This document shows, in pieces, positions 46,648 to 58,350 of a DNA stretch of 64,000 nt; the stretch's first letter is position 1; the number at the start of each line of letters is the position of its first letter. Both the position numbers and the translations under genes were made by a program. The notes under the pieces are model-generated. The model saw nothing but the letters and a program-made list of their open reading frames with translations. It was not told the DNA's origin and searched no databases. The DNA is from Petrolisthes cinctipes (taxonomy: Eukaryota > Arthropoda > Malacostraca > Decapoda > Porcellanidae), in NCBI GenBank assembly GCA_033782935.1, contig JAWQEG010000625.1, positions 125,001 through 189,000 of the forward strand, written 5' to 3'.

Positions 46648-49600
46648 ATGGCGGACCTCAGTAGCAGTCAACACCAATACTCTAGTTCTGACAGCCGGGA
46701 GGACAGTCAGGATGGCACCAAACAGCAACAGGGTGCTTCCAATATATTCAGAAACGATGGCTCTTTTATGGAGATGTTCAAAAAGATGCAGGAGGAGCAG
46801 AAGAAAGATGGCGAAGAGACTGGAGGAGGAGGTGGTGTGAGCCCTGGCCAGACCCCACAACAACACGACCCCACAACTCAAGCCAAGGAACAGCCTAAGA
46901 AGACGACTTTGAGTTTTGTAAGGCCAGGCAATATTAGCATTTCATTAGGATGCAATCTATTTATTGGGTCTGTGTTTATTATTAGTTGTGGATGGGGTCA
47001 GTTTTGTCTTTTACACAGCTGTCCGTAGTTTAGTTCTGTCTGCCAATCATGCTGCACACACTTTGTTATATACGGTAAATTACCTCTATTTTGTTTATTT
47101 ATTTTGATTATTTTGTTGCTTGCTTCTATTTCCAACGGATATGTTTTAAAGGTTTGTATATATGTTAGTCAGACTGTAGAACTCATTTCATGAAGTGACA
47201 CCAGTTTAGTCAGTGAAACAACCGAATTGCCTAACCTGACGTGAGTAACTCATTCATTTCATATACAATGAATAAAATAGTCAGTTCATGAAGTAATTCG
47301 TTTTGCAGTCTGGCTGTAATACATTATATCCATAACTCTTTCACAATCAGTATGTCAGCTTTATGATATTGAGGGAAGTTACCAAATGCCTTACAAGGCC
47401 TGGTGTACACTCCCAATCCCTAGACAACGTGAGTCAAAGCCCGAGATCTGAAGCAGGTGGTTTCTGGACAACAGCCCACCCAAACCATCACCAGGCAACA
47501 CACACACACTTATTTTGAACCAATGGATGCTTTGCATGAGCTGTCATCCAAAAACTGCCTGCTCCAGATTTCAGGCTTTGACTCAGTTGGGCTAGAGATT
47601 GTGGATTGTAAGAGTACTGGTACATATTTTACATTGATGAATTGGAAGAAGTTGTGGTTTTCACTCCATTCCACAAACTGAATACAGACTAACTTCTTTC
47701 ATGGGTAAATATTCCGTTGTCAAATATGAAGCTACTAATTCTAAAATCTGTCAACTGTCTATGTAGTTTCTTTTGGTTTTATTTATTGTTTTTACTTCTT
47801 GCTTCTTTGATGTACTGAATTATCTTAATTTCTTTTGCTATGCAGCTACCTACCTTACTGTATATATATTTTATACATACAGCAATACATATGGTAATAG
47901 GTCTACCAGTATGTATGCAGTGTGTGTGTGCTTCATAAGAACATTTGAGCATTTTTAGTTTTACAACTATATTTGAGGATATATTATGTGAGGTTGATGT
48001 AATAATTAATAATGAACATAACCCATAAAATTATATATTGTGCATGTTGAACCATTATTATACTTGCAGGTCCTGGAGTATGACATTCTCTTGTACACAG
48101 TTCTCATTGGATATATTTTTATTATACAGTTTTCCATTGTATCTTCTGTATGATTTCATAGACAATGTTGTTTAGATGATTTTGTTTTAAACTGATATAC
48201 TGTACAGTATTTTAAGGGGTAATCTCTTATGGGCAATTTGAAGAGCTACTGATTCCTCCAAACTGCACTGGAAAGACTTAGTAACTTCACTAAGCATTTC
48301 TCTATAGTTGTATGGCATTTCCTGTGGTGATATCAGAGGCTGCCTTCAGTGGCCCCATGCTCAATCCTACAGGGCGAGTAGATAGTAAAAGGTATTAATA
48401 TAACCCGAGAGGCAGCCCTTAATTATCTGACCTGCCAGAATATGGATACCTGTACTTATTCCTATGGGGTGGGTACACGAGGTAGATAAGAATTAGTATG
48501 TGTAGTGACAGGTTTTGAACTCATGCAACTCACACATGACGGCACACCAAATCTTACAACCTTCACAAATGTCACATCTAGAATTCTGAAACCAGTGAGT
48601 GGATTAGCATAAAATTGGGTTACAGCATTTTAATGGTACCGGGAACCTGCTCTACGGAAAATTGCACTATAATATGCTGTTATTTCTGTTTAGAGAAATC
48701 AGTAGCCTCCAACAGTTTGCCATCAAATCTTATCATTCTTAAAGTATTTGAGTTAATGTTAATTGAGGATTATATGTAAGAAAAGTCATGGTTTGTATAA
48801 TAAGTGAGTTGTTTATTGGTTCTATAGATATGGCAATACTTGAAACTGTCTCACTGATCAGCATCACTTTTCTTGCATTTTTAAGAAATTTTAAAGAACA
48901 TGTATAATGTATCTTTATTGATTCTTGGGTGTTGTAAGAAAACTAAGATTCAAGGGCCAGTATTCATAGAGATCTAAAAGTCCATTGAGTCGGTTTCATT
49001 AATAAATTAATGAAAGTTTAAACAGCTGCTGCTGATGTACTTATTTATCTGATGTCCAATAACTCCACATGATTATTTATATTGGAGGTAATTATTTCTG
49101 ACATTCAAAAACTTAAAAAACTATTTCAATACAATATAATTATAAAGAAAAGAAAATAATTATTTAACTTTTAGAATTAACTTGTTAGCTAACATTTGCC
49201 AGTTTCAAATTTCCTTCAAAGGCACATTCACTTATAATTTACTGTGGTCCTGTATGATCTTGAATGAATACTGGTCCAACCCCTTCTGAAAGGCGTGTGC
49301 CGTGCTGGTGGTGGTGGCGTGCAGCTGCCCACAGTACAGTAGTAACACTAACCTAATTACACAAGATATACAGGGCCAAATTTGGTTCACCACACTGGCT
49401 GGAGTCAGGGATACCCTTTGGCCAAATTTGGTTCACCACACTGGAGTCAGGGATGCCCATCGGCCAAATTTGGCTCTCCCACAGAGCAGCAGCAGCAGCG
49501 ATGTGACGAGGAGGAGGGGCCCCAGTTGAGGAGGTTGGAGCCCTGGCCCGATGTCATTAAGGTCCCCCTGGACTGGTGAGTCTTATGGGACAAACTGGGC

Positions 49601-50363
49601 TCAAGTCTAATGGAGGTGAGCTTGTCTCTCCGCAGGTGGGCAAGCGGCGAGGAGGCAGAATCCTGGCCACTGGCATGGTCAAGAAACAGCGCAAGGAACC
49701 ACAGGATAAGAAGGTATGTATGAATATGGGTGTATCCCAAATTCGAGTGTTCACATTAAGTAACTTTTACAGGGGATGAAAATTTAGTACTAGAGTCATC
49801 CACAGCTCTTATTTAGTATTCTTATACTTGTTCCACCACTAAGTTTTGTACCGTACTGTATACAGATTTGAATTTAAACATGGAAATAACAAGCAAATGT
49901 CACTCAACCTCTCTCCATCCTCTTTGCAAAGGCTCTGTAGGGGGGTATTGTCTGTAAAAATGTGGGAAATGCTGTAAAGATTGTGGTGTCCCTTTTGACC
50001 CAAACCAATACCTTTTCCTTCTTCAGCTGTCACTCCTATCCTTCTTTTTCTTTGTGCCTACTGTCCCTTCTCTTTCAGTCCTTCTACCTTGCGATACAAA
50101 GTCTTTCTGGCCTATCTGTATCTTTTGTTCTTGCCCTTTATGGACTGTTCCCAAAGGGATATATTTTGTGTGAGATCTTCCTTAGTGTATGTTGTGTATC
50201 TTACCACTCCTGTACTATAAGCTTCTAAGTTTGGTATGATTTGCAGGAAGCACCAACAGAGGAAGGAAAGACAGATGCTTGGTCACAGTACATGAATGAA
50301 GTGCGCAAATACAAGGAACAGTCATGTGAGGAGGAAGGCAAGAGGCGGCCGTTGGTCAAGTGA
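46648..50363 (+). CDS. TRIR: TRIR homolog (telomerase RNA component interacting RNase)
   Basis: Three coding exons: 46648-46917, 49636-49713 and 50247-50363, all in phase 0, giving 154 residues. Human TRIR (C19orf43) is about the same size. Family knowledge: a small, mostly disordered nuclear protein reported to bind telomerase RNA and to have exoribonuclease activity. Seen: a Ser/Gln/Asp-rich start, the conserved block NIFRNDGSFMEMFKKMQEEQ (about residues 31-50), a Gly-rich linker, then TTLSFVGKRRGG across the first splice, KKQRKEP, and the diagnostic C terminus DAWSQYMNEVRKYKEQSC ending RRPLVK. The start MADLSSS was chosen because it fits the family, but the frame is open upstream to 46534 through the MITE, so a longer N terminus is possible. 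Intron 1 (2.7 kb) contains a foldback element and a tandem repeat. Confidence 0.88.
47421..47595. mobile_element. Foldback element in TRIR intron 1
   Basis: Left arm TAGACAACGTGAGTCAAAGC ... GATCTGAAGCAGG and right arm CCTGCTCCAGATTTC ... GCTTTGACTCAGTTGGGCTA are complementary over about 38 bp with few mismatches. The loop of about 95 bp includes a short CA run. Confidence 0.7.
49373..49475. repeat. Tandem repeat, unit about 45 bp
   Basis: GGCCAAATTTGG occurs three times, twice followed by TTCACCACACTGG and GGAGTCAGGGAT. It lies in TRIR intron 1, just before an exon-like stretch (49487-49575) that has an acceptor but is not needed for the TRIR frame. Confidence 0.8.
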
Positions 50364-53300
50364 TGGACACCATATACTCTACCAAAACACATCTCATGTT
50401 TCACCCTGGTACTGTTGTTATTCAGAGGATAATATATTTCTTTGGTAATGAATTAGGGGGCTGCCTTCTCCAGACTGTATCATCAAACAGGTCACTTAAC
50501 TTGGTGAAACTTCAGATATTTTGTGGCTCAGTTTGGAGGAGTCATAGCCTCCATTTCACCAAAATCCTCTTGACCCCCTTAAACATGGTGAAGGTACTGC
50601 ACTTTCCCTTTGTAATCATGCTTAAATCTTCTCTTCCTGTATGAAAAGTAACCACATTTCAAAGAAATAATATAGCTATTTATATGCATGCATGAAGGAA
50701 TGACATTCATTTCTAAGAGATATTATTTAATACAGCTATTTGCAAACGTGTAACTACAGTACAGTATAGTATTACAATTCTCTCATTTTGATATGATTGG
50801 AATATGCAGTGAGAAAAATTGACACGCAGTATGCTGTGACAGGAAGGTGCAATATCTGCCTTTGTTTTACCACAGTAGAATTACCACCTTTCTCATGTGA
50901 TATAGTGACTGGAAGATGCAGTACCTTCCCTCACCTTAACATTGTACCACCACTGTCAGTCAGTCTCCTCCACCACATCAATCTAACAGGTACTTCTCAA
51001 ACAACATGACCATATTCTTACAGTCTTTTTATGTAGGCAATGAATTTTGGACATTTAAATTGGCATCTTGATAGATGTGAATGGTTAGTATCATAAATCC
51101 TTAACCTGTCACTCAGGTTGACTGGTGGTTATCTGCATATCATCTGTGGAAATTTAAGATGAACCAGAATGAAACAAAGTCAACTTAATTCTATATTGTG
51201 CTTTGTAATGTTTCTATCAAGGACATGAGTTTGGGGGAATCAGTAAATATTGTATAACTTACCAACTGTTACATACAACTTAATGCCATAATGTTATTGT
51301 TGAAGTGAAGGGTAGTGATACTACTGCCATAAAATACTTTTTTTTTTTCCTTTCCTTACTTTAAAATTATGGTATATATACATTGTGCAGGTTGGAGGAC
51401 TTTAACCACCTGTTTACCATCAGCTTGCCTACAAAATCCCTTGATCTCAAATATAAAGTTTGGCCACAATATACATTACAGTAGGTCTTGACAAGTCCTC
51501 TGTGTAGTAAGTTCCATCTTATGACTGCCTCTCTCTAACAGGATGATTTGATATTCAGAATTTTGGAAAATATCTACCAGTCATTACCTATAGAAGATTC
51601 CAATGATATTTTATTAGATAGTTTTTATCATTTCTGTTTGGCAAACTGGACAGGTGTCTCCAGGTATATTGTTATCCCTCTCGTCTTTTCTGAAGTTTTG
51701 TTGGCTGATAATTGTTATTCATATGTAATATAACATTATACCTTGGAGATAATTGTCCGTCTGAGTTGTATTTCATGGACTCGACAGTGGTATTATCAGG
51801 AAATTAAATGCTATATGCTGTACAACTATGGCACATACAGTATATAAATATTAATCATTGTCTGCCTTTTCCTGTAATTTTAAGTTTTCTTAATGGTAAT
51901 TTAAATATATATGATCTTCAAGCTTCAGCATACATTCTGAGTGTGGTTTAATGTACAGTCTGATAAGTGTATCTGCAAACTTAACTGAAGAACATGGTGG
52001 CTTTTGGCAGTGCCCTCAACATTGGAAAGAGGAATATCTATTATACTAAGATTACATCAACCATTAACTGGTTACCTACATTGTGATAAAACAGTCATCC
52101 ATTATTGTTATTGTTACTACTTATTTACGGGTGATCTGAAATTCCTTTCTACCTGACATACCTTGTAACTTTACTGAAGTTACAAGAGGCTGTTGCTCTC
52201 CCTACATAGATTTTCATGCAACAGCCAGTCTTGAATTTTCAACCCCTTTGGATATGCAACATAAGAGTGCATCCATTACACCAACCAAGTATACTGAATA
52301 AAATGTATTAATGAAAGGGGAAAGAATGTGCTAAGCCAGAATTACTTTATACCATTAAAGATGATAGAGGAGAGACAGCAGGCACATAAGAAAGAAAGGA
52401 GGGTGGGTCAGTATTAAAGGTTTAAGGTATTGGCTTGGATCTGAGGGGATGCCCTATTGTACTGAGGGAGATGCTAGAAGCTGCTTTAGTCTTCAGGAAG
52501 TAGCCAATGTAGATACATGTACACTGTTTCCTGACTACTGATATAGACAGGCATTCATCAACTTTTCTGATATATTTATCTCATTTTCCTTATGGCATCT
52601 TGTACTATCTTAATATCAAATGCTCTGGTACTAGTTTTTTGCATTAATGTATTGAATTTCCTCATGGCAGCGACACTAGCTTTTGTGTATTTGAAACTAC
52701 AATATAGTCATGGGGTATGTGTTGATGATTTGTATTTGGTCCAGTGTGCCAGGTAGGCTAGGAAACATATGGCCTCAACTGTACCATACTGTATTGACAA
52801 GTCTGGATGCTTGTGCTGCCTGATAAATGCTCATATTTATCTTGTGATATATAAGTTTTGAGTGGATTGTAAACTGCAAAACTAATTTTTTATGAATATG
52901 GATTCCTAAATTACTTTTCCGTTTTACCTTAAATGACAGATGTCCAGTCATGATCAGAAAAACAATTCCATCCTTCTCTGTTCAGTATAGCTGGTGAAAA
53001 TGGAGACCCAGAAACATGGTTGTGCCTTGCCACATATAAAAGGGTTGAGTCAGACACAGGGCTGGTGAAGGATGGATGATTTTCATAATTGTACTGGTTG
53101 GTTCACTGTCACAAAATTAATGTTGTGGAATACCCAGAGCATATATTAATGTCTACACAGTTCCCAAGAAGACTGTGATTTACATTTCCTAAGGGTAAAG
53201 AAGGCTTTATTAATAATCAGTTGAACTCCCTCAGAGTTGGTTTGTTCAACATATTAGGATTCACCTGTCAAAATAGGTACTGTATCATAATACTCCAAAA

Positions 53301-55333
53301 TACTGTAGTACATTATGTGGTAAGACCATCCAGTACATAATATGGTTAGGTGTACACGTATGTGTACCACAAGATGATTTCTGGTTCCCGTGTAGTGTGA
53401 GTAATCCTAATCTATGCCTTGTATGAGTGTAAAGGTTATCAGGGAATGGTGGTGACCATTAATTAAAATGACAACTACACCAATTTATTTTGTATTATTC
53501 CCAAAGTTTATATGTGAAAATTATTTTGAACTGTAAAGATTTGTGATATTTTTAATACAAAAGATGAATAAAATCTTACTGTAGTACTACAGTACTTCAG
53601 TTTTTATTGACAGTAATACAGTTATGTAGTAAACCCTTGACAAAAGAACAAACTGTTCAATACTTCCTTCTGCTTTGCCCCTCATTTATGATTACTAAAT
53701 AGTATTCCAAGCTGTTGTGATCCACTACCATATAAACCAATTGATCTAGTGATTCTTTATTTGATAAACAATCTAAAAAACAGTTTTATTGCCCTACTAA
53801 AGGCCTACAATATCTATAGCATTAATATTTCAAACTATAATAAATGTGACGGTTCTACAGAGAAGATGAGGAAGACTGATACTGAAATATCTTACAAAAA
53901 ATCATTATCAGCACCAATTTGTTCCCACAGGAAATTTGTGATGAAGAACTTTGTGTGAGATTTCTTGACAAGCTTGAAGGGAATGACTTCTTTCTTGTCA
54001 GGACGGAGGACGACTGTAGAGGCTGGTTAAGGAAATGTAATACTGTGGTTAGATGGACACTAGAGAAGTTGTCCTGCACTACCTATATAGAGAGGAGTAA
54101 TCCCCTTCCTGTAATCTCTCTGGTCAGTAATGGCATAGCTTGGGGGATTAATTTTCATTTGCATGCGGAGGAAAATATTCTTAGAATGACTTAATCCATC
54201 ATAATTGAGGACATTCTTACTTTACATACTTCATAATTTATGTCAAAATGCAAGGTAACTACTTTTCTTACAATATTGATTTCCTTCAATTTCGTCTGTT
54301 CATGACATAAACATGGGTTCATCACTATTTCAAACAGATTTTATAGGGCAGTTATATTATATCCCCATCAAAAGGAGTGTCATAAATAATCATTACTAGG
54401 TTTTGGAAAAATGGAATATATATATGATTAAAAATGCAAATGAAACGGTTAAATAAAGCCAGAATTTAAAGGATGCAAATATTCTCATGATGATCTAAAT
54501 CATAGAACCTATAATTGGTTTTAACATATAGTTATAAGCCTCTAAATTACTAATGTTACTGAAAGATAGTCAAACACGTCATGTTGTAATATAAAAACAT
54601 ACGGTGGTCCAAATTATGTCATTCAGTATATTATTGACATGAACCGAGAGAAAATGTAACGCCAGAGTTAAATTAGAGACAAATCATTAGCTTTATCAGG
54701 CCTGGCACTGAATTGCAGCGCCCTTTTTAATAAATTTAAAAGATTAGACTTAGAATTAAAGGGGAAGAAAGAAGACTATGTGAGGCCTGGAAAACCCTGT
54801 AGCACAAAGGATGAGAGAGTGGGTCAGGTCTAAAAGGGCACCAAAACCCATAAAGTATTGCCCACATCACCACAGGCAATAATCTCCTATGGGGAATGGA
54901 TTAAAAAAACTTCACAATATTAGCCATTATATTCTTTTTGGTGCAGTATTGGTGTTTTTGCAGATAAAAGGATACAACCCTTGACTGTGTCCTCTGGAGT
55001 ACTGTGGTCCCACCTCACATTGCTCAGGTTGGAATATAAATTGTACACATTTCTGAAAGCCACATAACAAATGAATGTCTTATTGAAAGATGCTTTTCAT
55101 GTCAGAATTAATATGGTATTGGTGATGATGCATGAAAAATAAGTAATGTTGGTTAGTAATTGAGAAAGTAGTAACTATATGTATAAACACATGCTAAATA
55201 TTAAAGGATTATTGATATAAATCACTGAATCATTATTTTGTAAAATCTACAACTGATAATTTGTATCTAAAGAATACGAGTTTAAATTTAATATCCAAAA
55301 TCATATTTTAAGTAAACCAGAATATAATCCTTC
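50364..55333. other. Interval between converging TRIR and coiled-coil genes
   Basis: Starts with the TRIR 3' UTR, in which a GATTCCTCC-family MITE lies at about 50450-50592. Repeats of the AAGCCAG family are at 52320-52440 and 54755-54900. Apart from the candidate exon at 53931-54125, no coding sequence is supported. Confidence 0.5.
53931..54125 (+). CDS. Candidate isolated exon, unknown product
   Basis: A stretch preceded by a fair acceptor (TTGTTCCCACAG) encodes about 65 open codons: EICDEELCVRFLDKLEGNDF, then FLVRTEDDCRGWLRKC and VVRWTLEKLSCTTYIER, ending at a weak donor (CTCTGGTCAG|taatgg lacks GT). The composition looks protein-like, rich in charged and aromatic residues, but no family was recognised and no partner exon was found. 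It could be an orphan exon of a gene not in view, a decayed retrocopy, or chance. Confidence 0.25.
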
Positions 55334-57644
55334 TCACATAAACTCTGGGAAATCCTTCATGGTGTTGGTTGATGAGGCAAATTTGTCATTGAGTAGTGAC
55401 TCTTGTTCTTTCTTGTACTTGATATTTGAAGTTAAGCATTCTATTTCCTTCTCCAACTCGCTCTGAAATAATTAAACAGCAAATAAATCTTAAGTATTTG
55501 TAACTGATTTCTCTGCATTTGAAAAAGAGCACTAGTCATAATCATGTTAATATAACTATCAGTTATCGGGGATTTATCAGATTATGAAAACAAAAAGCAA
55601 CAACTGAATTTAAAATGTGTTGCAGTACACACTAAAGTATAAATAATATGCATTATACAAAACCCTGCAGGTGATATCTGAATATAATCAGGATCTTGTT
55701 TAAGGGAAGATTCTTTTATTAGTAAATTGGAAGGTCTGTGATTCCTTCAAACGATGCCAGGAAATGGATGAACTTAATGTTACATAGAGAGATCTGTTTC
55801 GTGGCATAGTTTGGAGAATCAGTAGCCCACTAAAAGAATCACCCGTTAACATGTGCTAACCTTATTCTCCTCAACAGCTGCTAATTCTGACAATAGTTGT
55901 GTGGTTTGTGAGCGCAGGTCATCCAGTTGTGCTAATACATTCTCTTCCACACTCAGCAACTCTGTCAAACAAACTTCACATTACAGTAGGCCCTTGATAT
56001 AAGAATATTAAATTTAGCACTATCCTTTTAACACAGGCTCAGCAAATCCCTTAGTTTGTATGGTAATTAATAACAGTAGCCTGGGAAAACATTTGGTGGT
56101 CTCCATTGAGGGACTGAATGTAAAAATTGAGGGTCTACAGGACTTTATTCAGTCATTTGTCATCAATTTTATAAATATGGCTTGTTTAAGCTACACAAAT
56201 ACTATATAACACAAGCCTTCAGTAGCAACTGTTTATTAATAAATACGTAATAATTCTGAAAGAAGCCTGTGTATGACCTACAGTATGTCTCTGGCTCCAC
56301 ATTCTTGAAAGTGACTAATTATTTGGTTGTAAACTTGTGACGAGGAGCTCTTTAGTGAGAGATTCTTTGTTGATGAATTGGAAAGTTTCTGCCTCCTCCA
56401 AACTACAGTATACCACAAAACAGTTCCCCTATTAGTGTACAGCTGTCCATGTATGAACCTGGGACAGCAGTGTTGGGCAGCTGATGTCAGGCAGTTGGTA
56501 CCCCTCACAGGAGTGACCAGTAAGATGAATAATTGGGTTGTCAGTTAGTAAGTTTATGATCAATCACTTGTGCGATATGTGTATCTATTATCCTTCTACA
56601 TAGAGCGCTGCCCAAATGTGAGATCATTCCATAAAATTTTCTAATATATTAATATCAATACCCCACAATCAAACACTTGGTATCATGGAATGAATTATTG
56701 TTCATCAGTAACATATATTTATCTAGAACTTATAGCGAGATGCTTGTGATTAGGGTAGACAAATGATGCACTAAAATTTTATGGACTACCCAAAGTTTAG
56801 TTATTCGCCTGTGGTGGTTAAGTAAGCTATGCATCTTGAGGAAATTCTGGTAATAAGTTAAGAGTTGGATGACGAGTCTGGTTGAATAGTTTAATTGCAG
56901 GTTAGTGTATGGTGATGTCATTTCACTCTCACTAATATTTTAAAACTCTAAAGCAAAGAGATGAGGAAGGTTCACACTCGCCAAGAGACAGAATCTCCAG
57001 GATGAACCACTAGCATAACACACTCGTTTTGAGAGGGTGAATTGTCAACATGCTGGAGAGTGTGCGTAAGGATATTTTGTAATGACCTAAATATGACGTT
57101 GTAGTTCGATTTTAACCCATCGACTGTAATAATTGCATCGGTTAAATATTGAAAATACTCCTCCATAATAGATACACATATCGCACAAGTGATTGATCAT
57201 AAACTTACTAACTGACAACCCATTTATTCATCTTACTGGTCACTCCTGTCAGGGGTACCAACTGCCCGACCTCAGCTGCCCAACACCGCTGTCCAGGTTC
57301 ATACGTGGCCAGCTTTACCATTGAGGGGGTCTATTTTCTGGTACAGTTAGGAGAATTCAGTAGCCTTCCAGTTTACCAACAAGAGAATAATCTCCCCTTA
57401 ACCTCTAAAATGGCATTACAGTATATTACACAGATAGAGAAACCATTTAACCTCGTATATTTTCTTTGAGTGTCTGTTTCCTCTGCTGGGCTGACTCTAT
57501 GGCATGGAAGAAGGTGTCTCTGGTGGCGTTGAATTCAGCTCGGTCGTTGGTGCTGGACCTGGCTTGACTCATTAGCTGGTTACTCATTTGGTCCAGCACA
57601 TTTAAGTGATGTTTCAAATCCATCTCTCCTTCACTGCCTGGCAT
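55334..57644 (-). CDS. Small coiled-coil protein, unassigned (possible SPC25-like)
   Basis: Three coding exons on the minus strand: 57644-57452, 55961-55861 and 55462-55334, all in phase, giving 140 residues if the TGA at 55334 is the end. The protein is almost entirely charged helix with heptad spacing: KHHLNVLDQMSNQLMSQA, RDTFFHAIESAQQRKQ, VLAQLDDLRSQTTQLLSEL and KSELEKEIECLTSNIKYKK. The segment RDTFFHAIES...LKEN and ELEKEIECLTSNI recall the N-terminal coiled coil of kinetochore protein SPC25, but similarity between coiled coils is weak evidence. SPC25 is longer (about 220 residues). A possible donor inside the last codons (TTTAT|gtgaga, 55332-55337) would allow more exons, though none was recognised. 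Upstream, an acceptor (ctcatttcag, near 57683) and a donor CTTG|gtaagt at 59359 suggest a noncoding first exon beginning near 59470. The first coding intron contains the foldback element 56358-57402. Confidence 0.6.
55700..55855. mobile_element. MITE, GATTCCTCC family, in an intron of the coiled-coil gene
   Basis: TTTAAGGGAAGATTCTTTTA, GTGATTCCTTCAAACGATGCC and GTGGCATAGTTTGGAGAATC show the two inverted parts. It is complete to within about 10 bp of the acceptor-side exon 55861-55961. Confidence 0.7.
55983..56148. mobile_element. MITE, TACAGTAGACCC family
   Basis: The left end ACAGTAGGCCCTTGATATAAG and right end GAGGGTCTACAGG are inverted. Interior words GCCTGGGAAAACA and TGGTGGTCTCCATTGAGGGACTG are shared with copies at 13850-14035 and 39575-39705. 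Confidence 0.6.
56358..57402. mobile_element. Long foldback element with an internal open frame
   Basis: Terminal inverted repeats of about 235 bp: 56358-56591 and 57165-57402. They agree closely in the inner 150 bp (for example GTTGTCAGTTAGTAAGTTTA, ATCAATCACTTGTGCGATAT and GTGTATCTATTAT) and less well outside, where the outer part carries the GATTCCTCC-family MITE ends. The core of about 570 bp is unique here. A minus-strand frame at 57166-56972 (64 codons) starts at the inner edge of the right arm, with MEEYFQYLTDAIITVDG and ECVMLVVHPGDSVSW. It was not assigned to a family. Confidence 0.82.
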
Positions 57645-57760
57645 GATTTTATTTTTGTTACCCTTCCTCTATACGCAAGATCTGAAATGAGCAAAAGATT
57701 ATAAGAATTTAGGAACTGCAGAAGGCCTGTTGGTTTATTTATTGGCAGCTCCTGATTTAA

Positions 57761-57980
57761 TGGGGTGCGGGAGTATGGGACAGGCTTGGGGGGGGTTTGG
57801 GGGGTGCGGGATAGGGGGACAGGCTTGGGGTGGGTAGAAAGCCTGTCCCCTATTCCCGCACCCCGGTAACGCCCCCCAAGCCTGTCCCCCTACTCCTGCA
57901 CCCCCCAAGCCTGTCCCCTACTCCCACACCCCCCTAAACCCCCCCCAAGCCTGTCCCCCTATTCCCGCACCCCCTTAAAC
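57761..57980. repeat. Strand-switching G-rich/C-rich minisatellite, second locus
   Basis: G-rich units (GGACAGGCTTGGGG) switch to C-rich units near 57826-57845 through GGGGTGGGTAGAAAGCCTG, the exact reverse complement of the junction at about 2592-2612. It lies in the intron between the predicted leader exon and the first coding exon of the coiled-coil gene. Confidence 0.9.
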
Positions 57981-58350
57981 CTATCCCTATTTTTAAAACT
58001 ATTCAGTATTTTTACATTTAGTACCTCTCTTGGAAGCTTGTTCCACTCATCCACTACTCTATTTCAAAACCAATATCTTTCTATTTCTTGTCTAAAACGG
58101 TACCTACCGCTATTTCTCTAGTTTAAATCCAATTAAGTGTGTTTTACCTTGGCTATTTACCTTACTTATTATCTGTGTGTTTGTATTTACAGTTTTTCCA
58201 CATCCTATATAACATTACAATATCATCTAGTTCATAGTCATGTATTCCTTTTAATTCTAGGTTACAGTTATCTTTAATTATATATCACTAAAAGATAATT
58301 AAGTAATCATAATATTTTTACATTTTTCCCAAATACAGAGGATAAAAAAA

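Noticed and set aside
49487..49575. Possible extra TRIR exon after the acceptor CTCTCCCACAG
   Set aside because: Exons at 46648 and 49636 already join in phase to give the conserved LSFVGKRRGG; an extra exon would interrupt it.
53931..54000. SH2-like FLVR word in the orphan exon
   Set aside because: Only four residues agree; the other SH2 landmarks are absent.
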